From: Lachnospiraceae bacterium
Lineage (GTDB): Bacteria; Bacillota; Clostridia; Lachnospirales; Lachnospiraceae
Assembly (NCBI GenBank): GCA_017938145.1
Contig: JAGBCB010000018.1
Location: 1-64,000, forward strand
Length of the DNA stretch: 64,000 nucleotides
Direction of reading: 5' to 3'
The notes under the pieces: model-generated
Databases searched by the model: none
Seen by the model: the letters and a program-made list of their open reading frames with translations, nothing else
What the model was told of the DNA's origin: nothing
Made by a program: the position numbers and the translations under genes
Shown: positions 8,244-15,482 of the stretch, one piece after another
How positions within the stretch are numbered: the first letter of the stretch is position 1
Layout of the letters: each line of letters opens with the position of its first letter

Positions 8244-9536
8244 TTACAAAATTACGACCGCCTGAAATTCCTTATCTGTACATTCCAAGGCAAGACTCCC
8301 ATCATACCGTTCCACTACCGCCTCCACATTTTTTAATCCGATTCCATGTTCCTTAAGATGGGGTTTCCGTACCTCGTTATTCTCTATTTCCACCTTCTGT
8401 ACCACTGGATTTTTTACGCTAAGAACCAGACGCTCTTCCTCATAAACCAGCTTCAGCCGGATTACCGCTTCACCTCCCTGCCTTACTATCCGCTCACATT
8501 CTGCTATGGCATTATCTAACAGATTTCCCAAAAGTACTACAATTTCTTCTTCGGAAAGCCTTATTTCATGCACATCCCCAACAGTAAGAAGCATAGAAAC
8601 TCTTTTTTCTTTTGCCATCTGAAATTTTTGATTCAGTATTGCATTTACCACCGGATGGTTAGTATTGATGGCAGACATGTCCACCGAAATGCTTTTGGTC
8701 AGCTTCTCCACAAACTCCCGTGCCTCTATGATATTTCCATTCTGCAACAAGCTCTGGACAGTTATCAATTGGTTCTTATAATCATGTATCCGACGCCGCT
8801 GCCGTTCATACAGAGCGTCCATTTCACGATAGGCCGCTATCTGATTTTTTGCACTTTGATTTGCCACCATACTGGTTTGAAGCTGCTCGTTTTTTTGAAA
8901 TATGTTTTGAAACAGGCATAAGGTAATGAAAACAATGCCGACCAGTCCAAAGGTTAAAATGAAATATACCTGTCGTGTCTGGACATCATCCGGATAACAC
9001 GCATACATAAGCAGAATGCCGCCCATACAAAACATGGGCAGGGCAGCTAACATCCACCATTCTCTACGTTTTATTACCTGTAATTCATTGGGCGACTTCC
9101 ATATCCTCCGTACCAGCAGCATTAACACAATTTCCAAAAGCTTTATCATGGCAGTAAACAAATACTCTGGCTCTCCTGCATCTATGTAAAGTTCTCCGAA
9201 CAACCAACCCCGGATTGCTATCGGCACCCACTCTATCAATACAGCGGTACTATAGAACAATACGCAAAAAAATAACAGTTGTTTTTTCGAAGCTTGATAA
9301 TATAGAATTCCCAAAGGAAAAACCATTGCAAGCACCATTAACACCTTATACCAGTTAAAGGTTATTCCCAACAGATAAAATATCCAGGATGGAAGAAACA
9401 GGGCAATATAAAATGATAAAAACCGTACCTTGTTCCACCTATCCACATCCTTTTTTCTTAGGAAGGTATCCAGAAAATAAAGGCAGCACCAGGTATCAAT
9501 TAAAATAACAATACAGGAAAACAGATAATACAGCAT
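8244..9536 (-). CDS. AgrC-like GHKL sensor histidine kinase
   Basis: Start set at MLYYLFSCIVILIDTW because AGGAG lies 9 nt upstream inside the end of the regulator gene; the ORF extends 9 codons further. Six or so membrane helices fill the first 210 residues, then a coiled linker, the phosphorylated His in RRIHDYKNQL, the N box LLGNLLDNAIAECE and the G box EHGIGLKNV. This is the quorum-type HPK10 family that signals to LytTR regulators. The partner regulator is directly upstream. No AgrB or obvious AgrD peptide gene is adjacent, so the ligand is unknown. Confidence 0.88.
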   Translation of the reverse strand: MLYYLFSCIVILIDTWCCLYFLDTFLRKKDVDRWNKVRFLSFYIALFLPSWIFYLLGITFNWYKVLMVLAMVFPLGILYYQASKKQLLFFCVLFYSTAVLIEWVPIAIRGWLFGELYIDAGEPEYLFTAMIKLLEIVLMLLVRRIWKSPNELQVIKRREWWMLAALPMFCMGGILLMYACYPDDVQTRQVYFILTFGLVGIVFITLCLFQNIFQKNEQLQTSMVANQSAKNQIAAYREMDALYERQRRRIHDYKNQLITVQSLLQNGNIIEAREFVEKLTKSISVDMSAINTNHPVVNAILNQKFQMAKEKRVSMLLTVGDVHEIRLSEEEIVVLLGNLLDNAIAECERIVRQGGEAVIRLKLVYEEERLVLSVKNPVVQKVEIENNEVRKPHLKEHGIGLKNVEAVVERYDGSLALECTDKEFQAVVIL

Positions 9537-9537
9537 T

Positions 9538-10245
9538 TCACACCGCTCCTTTATATAACGCAAAACTTCGTTTTACTTCCTGATAACGTGCTTTCGGAAC
9601 GGAAATTTCCTTTCCTGTTATCAATCGTAAAACATAGCTGCTTATTTTATCAATATAACGCATATTCACCAGAAAGCTTTGATGTGCCCGGACAAATCCA
9701 GCCCCTTCTAGCTCCCGTTCCAGTTCATCCAGCTTTTTATAAATGGTATAGGTCTGTTTTTTCGTATAAAAAATATTTTTGTGTTTCGCAGTTTCTATGT
9801 AAAGGATATCGTCCACAGGAAGCCTCCGCTCTCCTTCTACAAAAGAGAAATCCACGTACCGGTTCTTTCTATGCAATTCCTCCAACAGACTGTCCATACA
9901 TTCTCCCAACGTATGCTCCAAATCATCCTTTAACAAAAATCGGCTGGCCTTTACCTTGTATCCTTCCAGAACATAACCCATATAGGCTGTTACCAGAACA
10001 ATAAGAATCTCCGGATAAAGTGTTTTCAGCTGTATTGCGGTTTTCAAACCATCCTGTTTTTCCATGTTAATGTCCAGAAAAACAATAGCGCAATTAGCTA
10101 ATACTTCCTTTGCACTGCATAGTTCCTGACCGGAAGAAAATTCTATAAAGTTGAATTTTTCTTCTTGCTTATTCTTATATTCCTCTAATAAATTCCGTAG
10201 ATGTTTTCTGTCCATCTCCGAATCGTCACACAAAATAATTTCCAT
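9538..10245 (-). CDS. LytTR-family response regulator
   Basis: Start at MEIILCDDSEMDRKHLRNLL, with a GGGAAGG site; ten extra upstream codons lack one. The receiver domain has the acidic pair CDD, phospho-acceptor Asp in CAIVFLDINM near residue 60 and a conserved Lys (ASRFLLKDD). The second half is a LytTR domain (DILYIETAKHKNIFYT, FVRAHQSFLVNMRYIDKI), which binds paired 9-bp direct repeats. The kinase follows with an overlapping ribosome site, so the two are cotranscribed. Confidence 0.9.
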   Translation of the reverse strand: MEIILCDDSEMDRKHLRNLLEEYKNKQEEKFNFIEFSSGQELCSAKEVLANCAIVFLDINMEKQDGLKTAIQLKTLYPEILIVLVTAYMGYVLEGYKVKASRFLLKDDLEHTLGECMDSLLEELHRKNRYVDFSFVEGERRLPVDDILYIETAKHKNIFYTKKQTYTIYKKLDELERELEGAGFVRAHQSFLVNMRYIDKISSYVLRLITGKEISVPKARYQEVKRSFALYKGAV

Positions 10246-10289
10246 AACATACCTTCCCGCTTTATATTTTATCAATTTTCTTTCATATT

Positions 10290-10318
10290 TTATTATCGGT
10301 ATAATAAAACTGCTTCAA
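10290..10318 (-). promoter_or_regulatory. Promoter of the LytTR two-component operon
   Basis: TTGAAG, 17-bp spacer, TAATAA on the minus strand, about 45 bp before the response regulator start. Confidence 0.5.
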
Positions 10319-10327
10319 TAAAGAAAT

Positions 10328-10356
10328 CGCACAAAAAGACCATTTTACGCACCAAA
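10328..10356 (-). promoter_or_regulatory. Candidate LytTR binding site (paired direct repeat)
   Basis: On the minus strand TTTGGTGCG and TTTTGTGCG are 9-bp direct repeats starting 20 bp apart, ten bases upstream of the -35. Two 9-bp repeats one to two helical turns apart are the known architecture of AgrA/ComE-type operators, so autoregulation is likely. The base sequence itself is not a textbook match. Confidence 0.45.
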
Positions 10357-10362
10357 TTACTA

Positions 10363-10410
10363 AAAAAACAAGGCAGAAATAACACTTTTACAAGACATTA
10401 TTCCTACCTT
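10363..10410 (-). terminator. Terminator of the SOS cassette
   Basis: Minus-strand stem AAGGTAGGAATAA / TTATTTCTGCCTT (two mismatched positions) followed by GTTTTTTT, downstream of the SRAP gene. Confidence 0.7.
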
Positions 10411-10460
10411 TTATTCTTCTTTATACTGTTAATACACTCTTCATTAAATCAATAATCATA

Positions 10461-11063
10461 TTAAAATAACGTTATCTGCTCAAATTCAGTACTCCTGTTC
10501 AATTGACATGGAACTTTGCTAAGAAACTCCTCTGTCTTGCTTCGTTCTGTCAGCCATGGCAGTATTTCATCCTTATCAAGAATCAAAGGCATTCTGTCAT
10601 GTACCGGTTCCATGGATTCATTCGCAGCAGTAGTAAGAATTACAAACCTGTCCTCATCTTCATACTTACTGTAGAGACCGGCCATATAAAGAACCGGACT
10701 GTCTTTTCTGGTAAAAGTACTCTTTTCTTTTTGTTTATTCCATTCGTAGAACCCTGCTGCAGGAATAACAATCCGTCTATGCTCTACTGCATCACAAAAC
10801 ATCTTCTTTTCCATAGCAGATTCACTTCTTGCGTTAATGACTAACTGCTTATCCATAAACCCCGGGAAGCCCCACCTTTTTAGTTCACAGCGAAGTCCGC
10901 CCGCAGATACCACAAGAACCGGAGCACATTCTGTTGGATGAATATCTTTTGTTTGAAGCTGACTGCTCTGTGCAGCTTCTTTCTTTAATTTTTCATCTAC
11001 ACTGCGGACAATTTTCTCAATTTCTTTTGCGGTTTCATCATCGACATAATATCTGCCACACAT
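10461..11063 (-). CDS. SRAP-domain protein (HMCES/YedK-like abasic-site crosslinker)
   Basis: Start moved to MCGRYYVDD so that Cys2 becomes N-terminal after Met removal; that Cys forms the crosslink with abasic sites in single-stranded DNA. An AAGGA lies 10 nt upstream. Other family signatures are present: KRWGFPG, INARSESA, IPAAGFYEW (catalytic Glu) and PVHDRMPLIL (catalytic His). About 200 residues, full length. The family protects ssDNA lesions during replication. Its placement behind a Y-family polymerase and a LexA-type site fits an SOS function on the element. Confidence 0.92.
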   Translation of the reverse strand: MCGRYYVDDETAKEIEKIVRSVDEKLKKEAAQSSQLQTKDIHPTECAPVLVVSAGGLRCELKRWGFPGFMDKQLVINARSESAMEKKMFCDAVEHRRIVIPAAGFYEWNKQKEKSTFTRKDSPVLYMAGLYSKYEDEDRFVILTTAANESMEPVHDRMPLILDKDEILPWLTERSKTEEFLSKVPCQLNRSTEFEQITLF

Positions 11064-11068
11064 AAACA

Positions 11069-11275
11069 CTAATTCCTTTTCATATTCTGCACATATTGCA
11101 TAACCATTTCAATATCAAGAGACTCGATTAACCTACGTGCTTCTTTATATCGGGTAATATATTCCGAATCTCTTTTTATAACATATCCGGTAAGCTGGAC
11201 ATACGGATCGTAGCCCTTTTCTTTTAACGCTCCCACAATATGCTCCATTATCGTAGCAAAATTATTATTTCCCAT
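11069..11275 (-). CDS. IreB-like (UPF0297) small protein
   Basis: 68 residues. The core ALKEKGYDPYVQLTGYVI followed by DSEYITRYKEARRLIESLD matches the fold of IreB regulatory phosphoproteins, which are substrates of the Ser/Thr kinase IreK in enterococci. It is shorter than the usual ~88 residues and lacks the N-terminal phospho-Thr segment. It abuts the SRAP gene. A role within an SOS cassette is not known, and homology to IreB is judged by eye. Confidence 0.6.
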   Translation of the reverse strand: MGNNNFATIMEHIVGALKEKGYDPYVQLTGYVIKRDSEYITRYKEARRLIESLDIEMVMQYVQNMKRN

Positions 11276-11403
11276 TGCCCTGTTACCCCATACATAATCC
11301 TTTATCTATTGCATCCTATTTATGGCTATAAAGTAACATATTCCATACTTCATTACAAGGTAATTTTTAGAGACTAATTCATTCCTTTTATGAGCATTAA
11401 ACA

Positions 11404-11715
11404 TCATCTGAAGTTTAACACCCACCTGCACTCTGTCAGATAATGTATTAACCGTACCGGAACCTGCTGACCCAGAATAACTATAGTGCAATCATATTCC
11501 TCTGATGGTATCCCGGCGTACTGCTTTTTCTCTTGGGAATGTACCTGAATCTGCCGGATGGTTCTGATTTCACCATCCTCATCTTCTATTTTTATCATAA
11601 TCGGAGTAGTCTTTCCGGAACAGGTAAACCAGCACTCGCAAGCGATTTCATGCTGTTCCCCTTTAACAAATCCGGAATTTGCCTTTTCTGTATTCGTACC
11701 TATTCCAAAACTCAT
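11404..11715 (-). CDS. Uncharacterised 103-aa protein of the SOS cassette
   Basis: Starts MSFGIGTNTEKANSGFVKGEQ 16 bases after the polymerase gene. The sequence reads as an all-beta domain (HEIACECWFTCSGKTTPIMIKIED...YDCTIVILGQQVPVRLI). No export signal. Genes of this type commonly sit between a mobile-element Y-family polymerase and SRAP genes, but I know no function. The 128 bases after it hold nothing recognisable. Confidence 0.6.
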   Translation of the reverse strand: MSFGIGTNTEKANSGFVKGEQHEIACECWFTCSGKTTPIMIKIEDEDGEIRTIRQIQVHSQEKKQYAGIPSEEYDCTIVILGQQVPVRLIHYLTECRWVLNFR

Positions 11716-11731
11716 TAACGGGCACCCCTTT

Positions 11732-12997
11732 CTACTCGACTTTTATTCTGCTATAATCCACTTCCCGCTTTTCTCTTGAAATACCGCCACTCATATGGTC
11801 AATCGGATGCTTTACAAACACGGCTCTCTTAACAGAATCGTTTCCAAATCGGTCACGTATTGCATCCACAGTTCTATCTACTGCTACCAGTTTTTCATAA
11901 TCAACTGCTTCAAAGAAAAACAACTGACGTATACCATCATCATCCTGCACTTTACTTGTATGAACACCAAGATGCCTTATCGGTTGCCCTCGCCAAAGTT
12001 CATCAAACAGTTCACATGCTGCTTTATGAATTTCATTCGTAATATTTGTTGCGACATCCAAAACCTTCTGATGGGAACAATAAGATAAATCCGAAGCACG
12101 GATTCCTACCGAAATAACCGATACCCTTACATCATCCCGGCGTAACCTCTTGCTAACCGTTTCTGCCAATGCCAACAGAACTACCTTGGCAGTTTCCGTA
12201 TCCATCACATCAAAGGGTGTAGTTGTGCTATTTCCATATCCTTTATTTGCCGGAGGTTCTGTAATTACCGGACTAAAATCAATTCCGTTGGCAAAGCTCC
12301 AGACCACTTCACCCTGCTTCTTCAATATGGTCTGAAGCCATACCGGATCACATTTTGCCAATTCACCTATAGTCTTGATTCCCATAGTAAATAACTTCTT
12401 TGTGGTTGCTCGGCCTACAAAGAATAAATCTGATACCGACAGCGGCCACATCTTCCGTTCAATTTCATGAGGATATAACGTGTGAACCATGTCCGGCTTC
12501 TTAAAATCACTTGCCATCTTTGCCAGCAGCTTATTTGTGGAAATGCCGATATTGACCGTGAATCCAAGTTCATCCCGGATTCTATTTTTGATAATTTGGG
12601 CAGTTTCTTCCGGAGTTCCAAACAAATGATAGGTTGCCGTCATATCCACAAAGGCTTCATCAATACTGTACTGCTCCACCATATCCGAATACTCTTTTAG
12701 TATTCTCATAAATGCCGCGGAACATTGCTCATACAGGTTATAATTTGGAGGCACAATAATTAAATCCGGACATTTCTGTTTGGCTTCCATCAGCGATTCT
12801 CCGGTTTTGATATTGTACTTTTTTGCAGGGATAGACTTAGCCAGAATGATACCATGTCGCATGGTGACATCACCGCCAACGGCAGCCACCTGTTCTCTAA
12901 GGTCCACTTTACCGCCTTTATGATAAAGCCGGTAAGTTGCCTCCCAACTCAAAAACGCACTATTCACATCAATATGGTATATTATTTTCTCGAACAC
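11732..12997 (-). CDS. dinB: Y-family translesion DNA polymerase (DinB/UmuC-like)
   Basis: Catalytic motifs are intact: IYHIDVNSAFLSWEAT at the N-terminus (first metal-binding Asp) and QYSIDEAFVDMT near residue 105 (the SIDEAF motif). A thumb helix-hairpin-helix region follows (FVGRATTKKLFTMGIKTIGELA), then the little-finger domain to residue 421, a normal length. Such enzymes copy past damaged bases and are often SOS induced. It leads a four-gene cassette and has its own LexA-type promoter. Whether it is Pol IV proper or a UmuC-type mobile variant cannot be decided here. Confidence 0.92.
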   Translation of the reverse strand: MFEKIIYHIDVNSAFLSWEATYRLYHKGGKVDLREQVAAVGGDVTMRHGIILAKSIPAKKYNIKTGESLMEAKQKCPDLIIVPPNYNLYEQCSAAFMRILKEYSDMVEQYSIDEAFVDMTATYHLFGTPEETAQIIKNRIRDELGFTVNIGISTNKLLAKMASDFKKPDMVHTLYPHEIERKMWPLSVSDLFFVGRATTKKLFTMGIKTIGELAKCDPVWLQTILKKQGEVVWSFANGIDFSPVITEPPANKGYGNSTTTPFDVMDTETAKVVLLALAETVSKRLRRDDVRVSVISVGIRASDLSYCSHQKVLDVATNITNEIHKAACELFDELWRGQPIRHLGVHTSKVQDDDGIRQLFFFEAVDYEKLVAVDRTVDAIRDRFGNDSVKRAVFVKHPIDHMSGGISREKREVDYSRIKVE

Positions 12998-13020
12998 TTG
13001 TTTGTCCTCCCGTGAGGCTA

Positions 13021-13049
13021 ATTATAGCAAACAAATGTTCTTAGTGCAA
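13021..13049 (-). promoter_or_regulatory. Sigma-A promoter with embedded LexA (SOS) box
   Basis: TTGCAC, 17 bp, TATAAT on the minus strand. The spacer contains GAACATTTGTTT, close to the Gram-positive LexA/DinR consensus GAAC-N4-GTTC. A repressor there would block polymerase binding until DNA damage. It serves the polymerase/IreB-like/SRAP cassette. Confidence 0.8.
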
Positions 13050-13110
13050 TACCGAACATTAAATTTTTCTCTGTAAATTCTGTCCATATCGCGAGATATA
13101 TTTTCCATTA

Positions 13111-15423
13111 CTATGGTACATCCTGCATTATGTCAAATTTACTATATAATTCCTCGCACCACTCCACATTCTCTTCATTTTCCCATCCACCACTCTGGAA
13201 GAAGTTCTTCATCCTCTTTTTATAACCATCCCAATGGGTACGATATTGTATGGTTGCTGTTTTACTTTCAAATGACGTAGCGTAAAAGTTAGCTGGTATT
13301 TTGTATGCTATTTTACTGCTCTGCTCATTAGTTGCACCGCTGTAATAATCCTCTTTTGTAAGCAACGTGATATAAATATTGATATCTCTATAACCATAAG
13401 AGCAATGCAATGCATCATGTCCCGGACAATAATAGTCCCGGTACCATTCTATTTCGTAACATTCCTCCGTATGTTCATGATTTTCTATTTCGCACAGCAA
13501 AGTATCTTCGGAATACTCGTAATAGTCACACCCACTTCCGGAAGTAATATAACCACTTACTGTAGGTATCGTGGTACGCTTACTTACCGGTTCTTCATAA
13601 AAGCACACTCCGTTTGCTTTATCATTATTGTAATTCGCATAAAATGTACTGCTGTTACAGTAATACTTACTGCTTCCTTTTGGATAAGTGTCGGTACTGT
13701 CTTCGGAATGGTAAATATCACTTTCTTTTGCTGTAATCACCGGAACCATACCGGCCCACATATCATCTACCAGATGCTTGTATTCGTCAAAATCATCCGT
13801 GGAATTTCCCATCATTACCGCAGCCAGACAAATGATATCCTTTGCATTGGATGTTTTATCTATTGGCTGGCCGTTACTATCCAGTGTAGTAATGCTCCAT
13901 TCCTTGTAGCTTGTCCTCTTTACGCCTCCGCACACCGTATCAGAAATCGGTGTTCCGGTAGCAATTTCATATGCTTCTTCATAGACTGCATCTATCTTTC
14001 CCTCCAAGTAGTCCATCAGGTTCTGCAAATCCTCTTCTTTCAGAAATACAACCTCTTTAGATTTTTGCATAAGACTACTACATAAGCCGGACACTGCCAG
14101 TAATACGATATACAGCATCAAAAACGTAAAGAGTATTCCTGCAATCGGCAGTATCAATTTATTTTTAAGCATCTCCTTCAGCCTGAACACCAACTGGTTC
14201 AGTGCTGTTATCGGAAAGGTCAGGATACGAAGCGGTGTTTTCGCTACCCGCATGGCTTTATTCTGTGCAGACTTAATTTTCCGGTATGTCCTTTTTCGAT
14301 TCCGGTTAATGGTTGCCGTTTTATTCCTTACCCTTGCAGTTCTTTGCCGTACCTGCTCTGCCCTTTTCTTCACCTTAATCACTCTCGGATTTTTACTGGC
14401 AGCTACCTTTACTTGTTGTACATTCTGCTTTAATGCTTTGCTCACGGCTCTGTACGCTGGGTTATGAAATGCTACGGTTCCTACCGTCTGTACAGTACGC
14501 CAGGTTGTTTTCGTGGCAAATTGGAGCGTAGCTGCAGCTGCTCTAGCCCCATGATACATAGAATACACCTGATGCACACCGGCTACCACAGCATCCTCAT
14601 CCATCCTTCTTGCAACACTGCCAAACAAATGTACCACCTCTCGGATGCGCCCACGGACTCCGTAGGCATACCTCGTAATCCGTTTCGTATGGGCTGCTGT
14701 CTTATTCTGATGCAACACCTTCAGGACACTACTGTCCTGTGTGGTCAGCCCATACTTTTCTGCATTGTTCAGAAGTTTCCTTATTTCCCTTGGTGTCATG
14801 CCTGCCGGATTTACTTTTTTCAGCACTTCATTCTTCGACTCCCGGAAATATATTCCCACTGCTTTTTGAAAATCCCCGGAAAATAATTCATGTTGAAAAA
14901 TATCCTTACTGTTTATAAATTCTACGGTATTCCTATCCAGTTTTCCGGATGCAGCTGCAAAATCATACAATACCTGTTTTGTCTGTAGAACATCCCGAAT
15001 CTGCTCCTGATTTCTCACAATGTTCTTTACGGTTGTTTCCTTTATCCCGGCAGTATGAAGCTTATTCTTTACTGTTCCCGGCTGCTTCATATCTTCCAAG
15101 GTAATTGTTCCATTCTGTATCAACTTCTCGGCATTTACACATGCCTCTGCCGCCTTGGTAGCCCTCCACAATGTCATTTCATAGATATTTCTTGCACCGG
15201 AAGCACAGATATATTCAGCCAGTTCCGATGTAGTATACACTGCTTTCTTTGCTGCTTCCAATGCAGAATCATCTGCATCTGCTGACCTAAGTGCTGTCTG
15301 TTCAATAATCTCGCCTGCTCTGCAATATTCCTTAAGTAATTGCCCATGCTCCCTCTTAAATGTCCGGATTGCTGCATTCTGCATATCATTTGTTTCCTGT
15401 ATCTGTGCTATGCTTGTTTCCAT
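13111..15423 (-). CDS. CD1108-family mobile-element membrane protein
   Basis: Start at METSIAQIQETND: GGAGG precedes this ATG, whereas the longer reading begins with a TTG inside that site. The first ~400 residues are helical and strongly basic near the end (KKRAEQVRQRTARVRNKTATINRNRKR). One membrane helix follows near residue 440 (LILPIAGILFTFLMLYIVLL), then a Cys/Tyr-rich outer domain with the family phrase CPGHDALHCSYGYRDINIYI. Tn1549-type elements carry such proteins in their transfer operons, usually ending in an NlpC/P60 hydrolase. No hydrolase catalytic motif is visible here before the stop. Last gene of transfer operon 1. Confidence 0.75.
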   Translation of the reverse strand: METSIAQIQETNDMQNAAIRTFKREHGQLLKEYCRAGEIIEQTALRSADADDSALEAAKKAVYTTSELAEYICASGARNIYEMTLWRATKAAEACVNAEKLIQNGTITLEDMKQPGTVKNKLHTAGIKETTVKNIVRNQEQIRDVLQTKQVLYDFAAASGKLDRNTVEFINSKDIFQHELFSGDFQKAVGIYFRESKNEVLKKVNPAGMTPREIRKLLNNAEKYGLTTQDSSVLKVLHQNKTAAHTKRITRYAYGVRGRIREVVHLFGSVARRMDEDAVVAGVHQVYSMYHGARAAAATLQFATKTTWRTVQTVGTVAFHNPAYRAVSKALKQNVQQVKVAASKNPRVIKVKKRAEQVRQRTARVRNKTATINRNRKRTYRKIKSAQNKAMRVAKTPLRILTFPITALNQLVFRLKEMLKNKLILPIAGILFTFLMLYIVLLAVSGLCSSLMQKSKEVVFLKEEDLQNLMDYLEGKIDAVYEEAYEIATGTPISDTVCGGVKRTSYKEWSITTLDSNGQPIDKTSNAKDIICLAAVMMGNSTDDFDEYKHLVDDMWAGMVPVITAKESDIYHSEDSTDTYPKGSSKYYCNSSTFYANYNNDKANGVCFYEEPVSKRTTIPTVSGYITSGSGCDYYEYSEDTLLCEIENHEHTEECYEIEWYRDYYCPGHDALHCSYGYRDINIYITLLTKEDYYSGATNEQSSKIAYKIPANFYATSFESKTATIQYRTHWDGYKKRMKNFFQSGGWENEENVEWCEELYSKFDIMQDVP

Positions 15424-15442
15424 ATTTTCCTCCAAATATTAT

Positions 15443-15478
15443 GAGGGACTATCGCTTGTCCATCTTCGATAGTCCCTC
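15443..15478 (-). other. Intergenic RNA hairpin in transfer operon 1
   Basis: A perfect 12-bp inverted repeat (GAGGGACTATCG / CGATAGTCCCTC) with a 12-base loop occupies the whole gap between two operon genes. No T run follows, so it is more likely an mRNA processing or stability element than a terminator. Confidence 0.5.
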
Positions 15479-15482
15479 CGGC

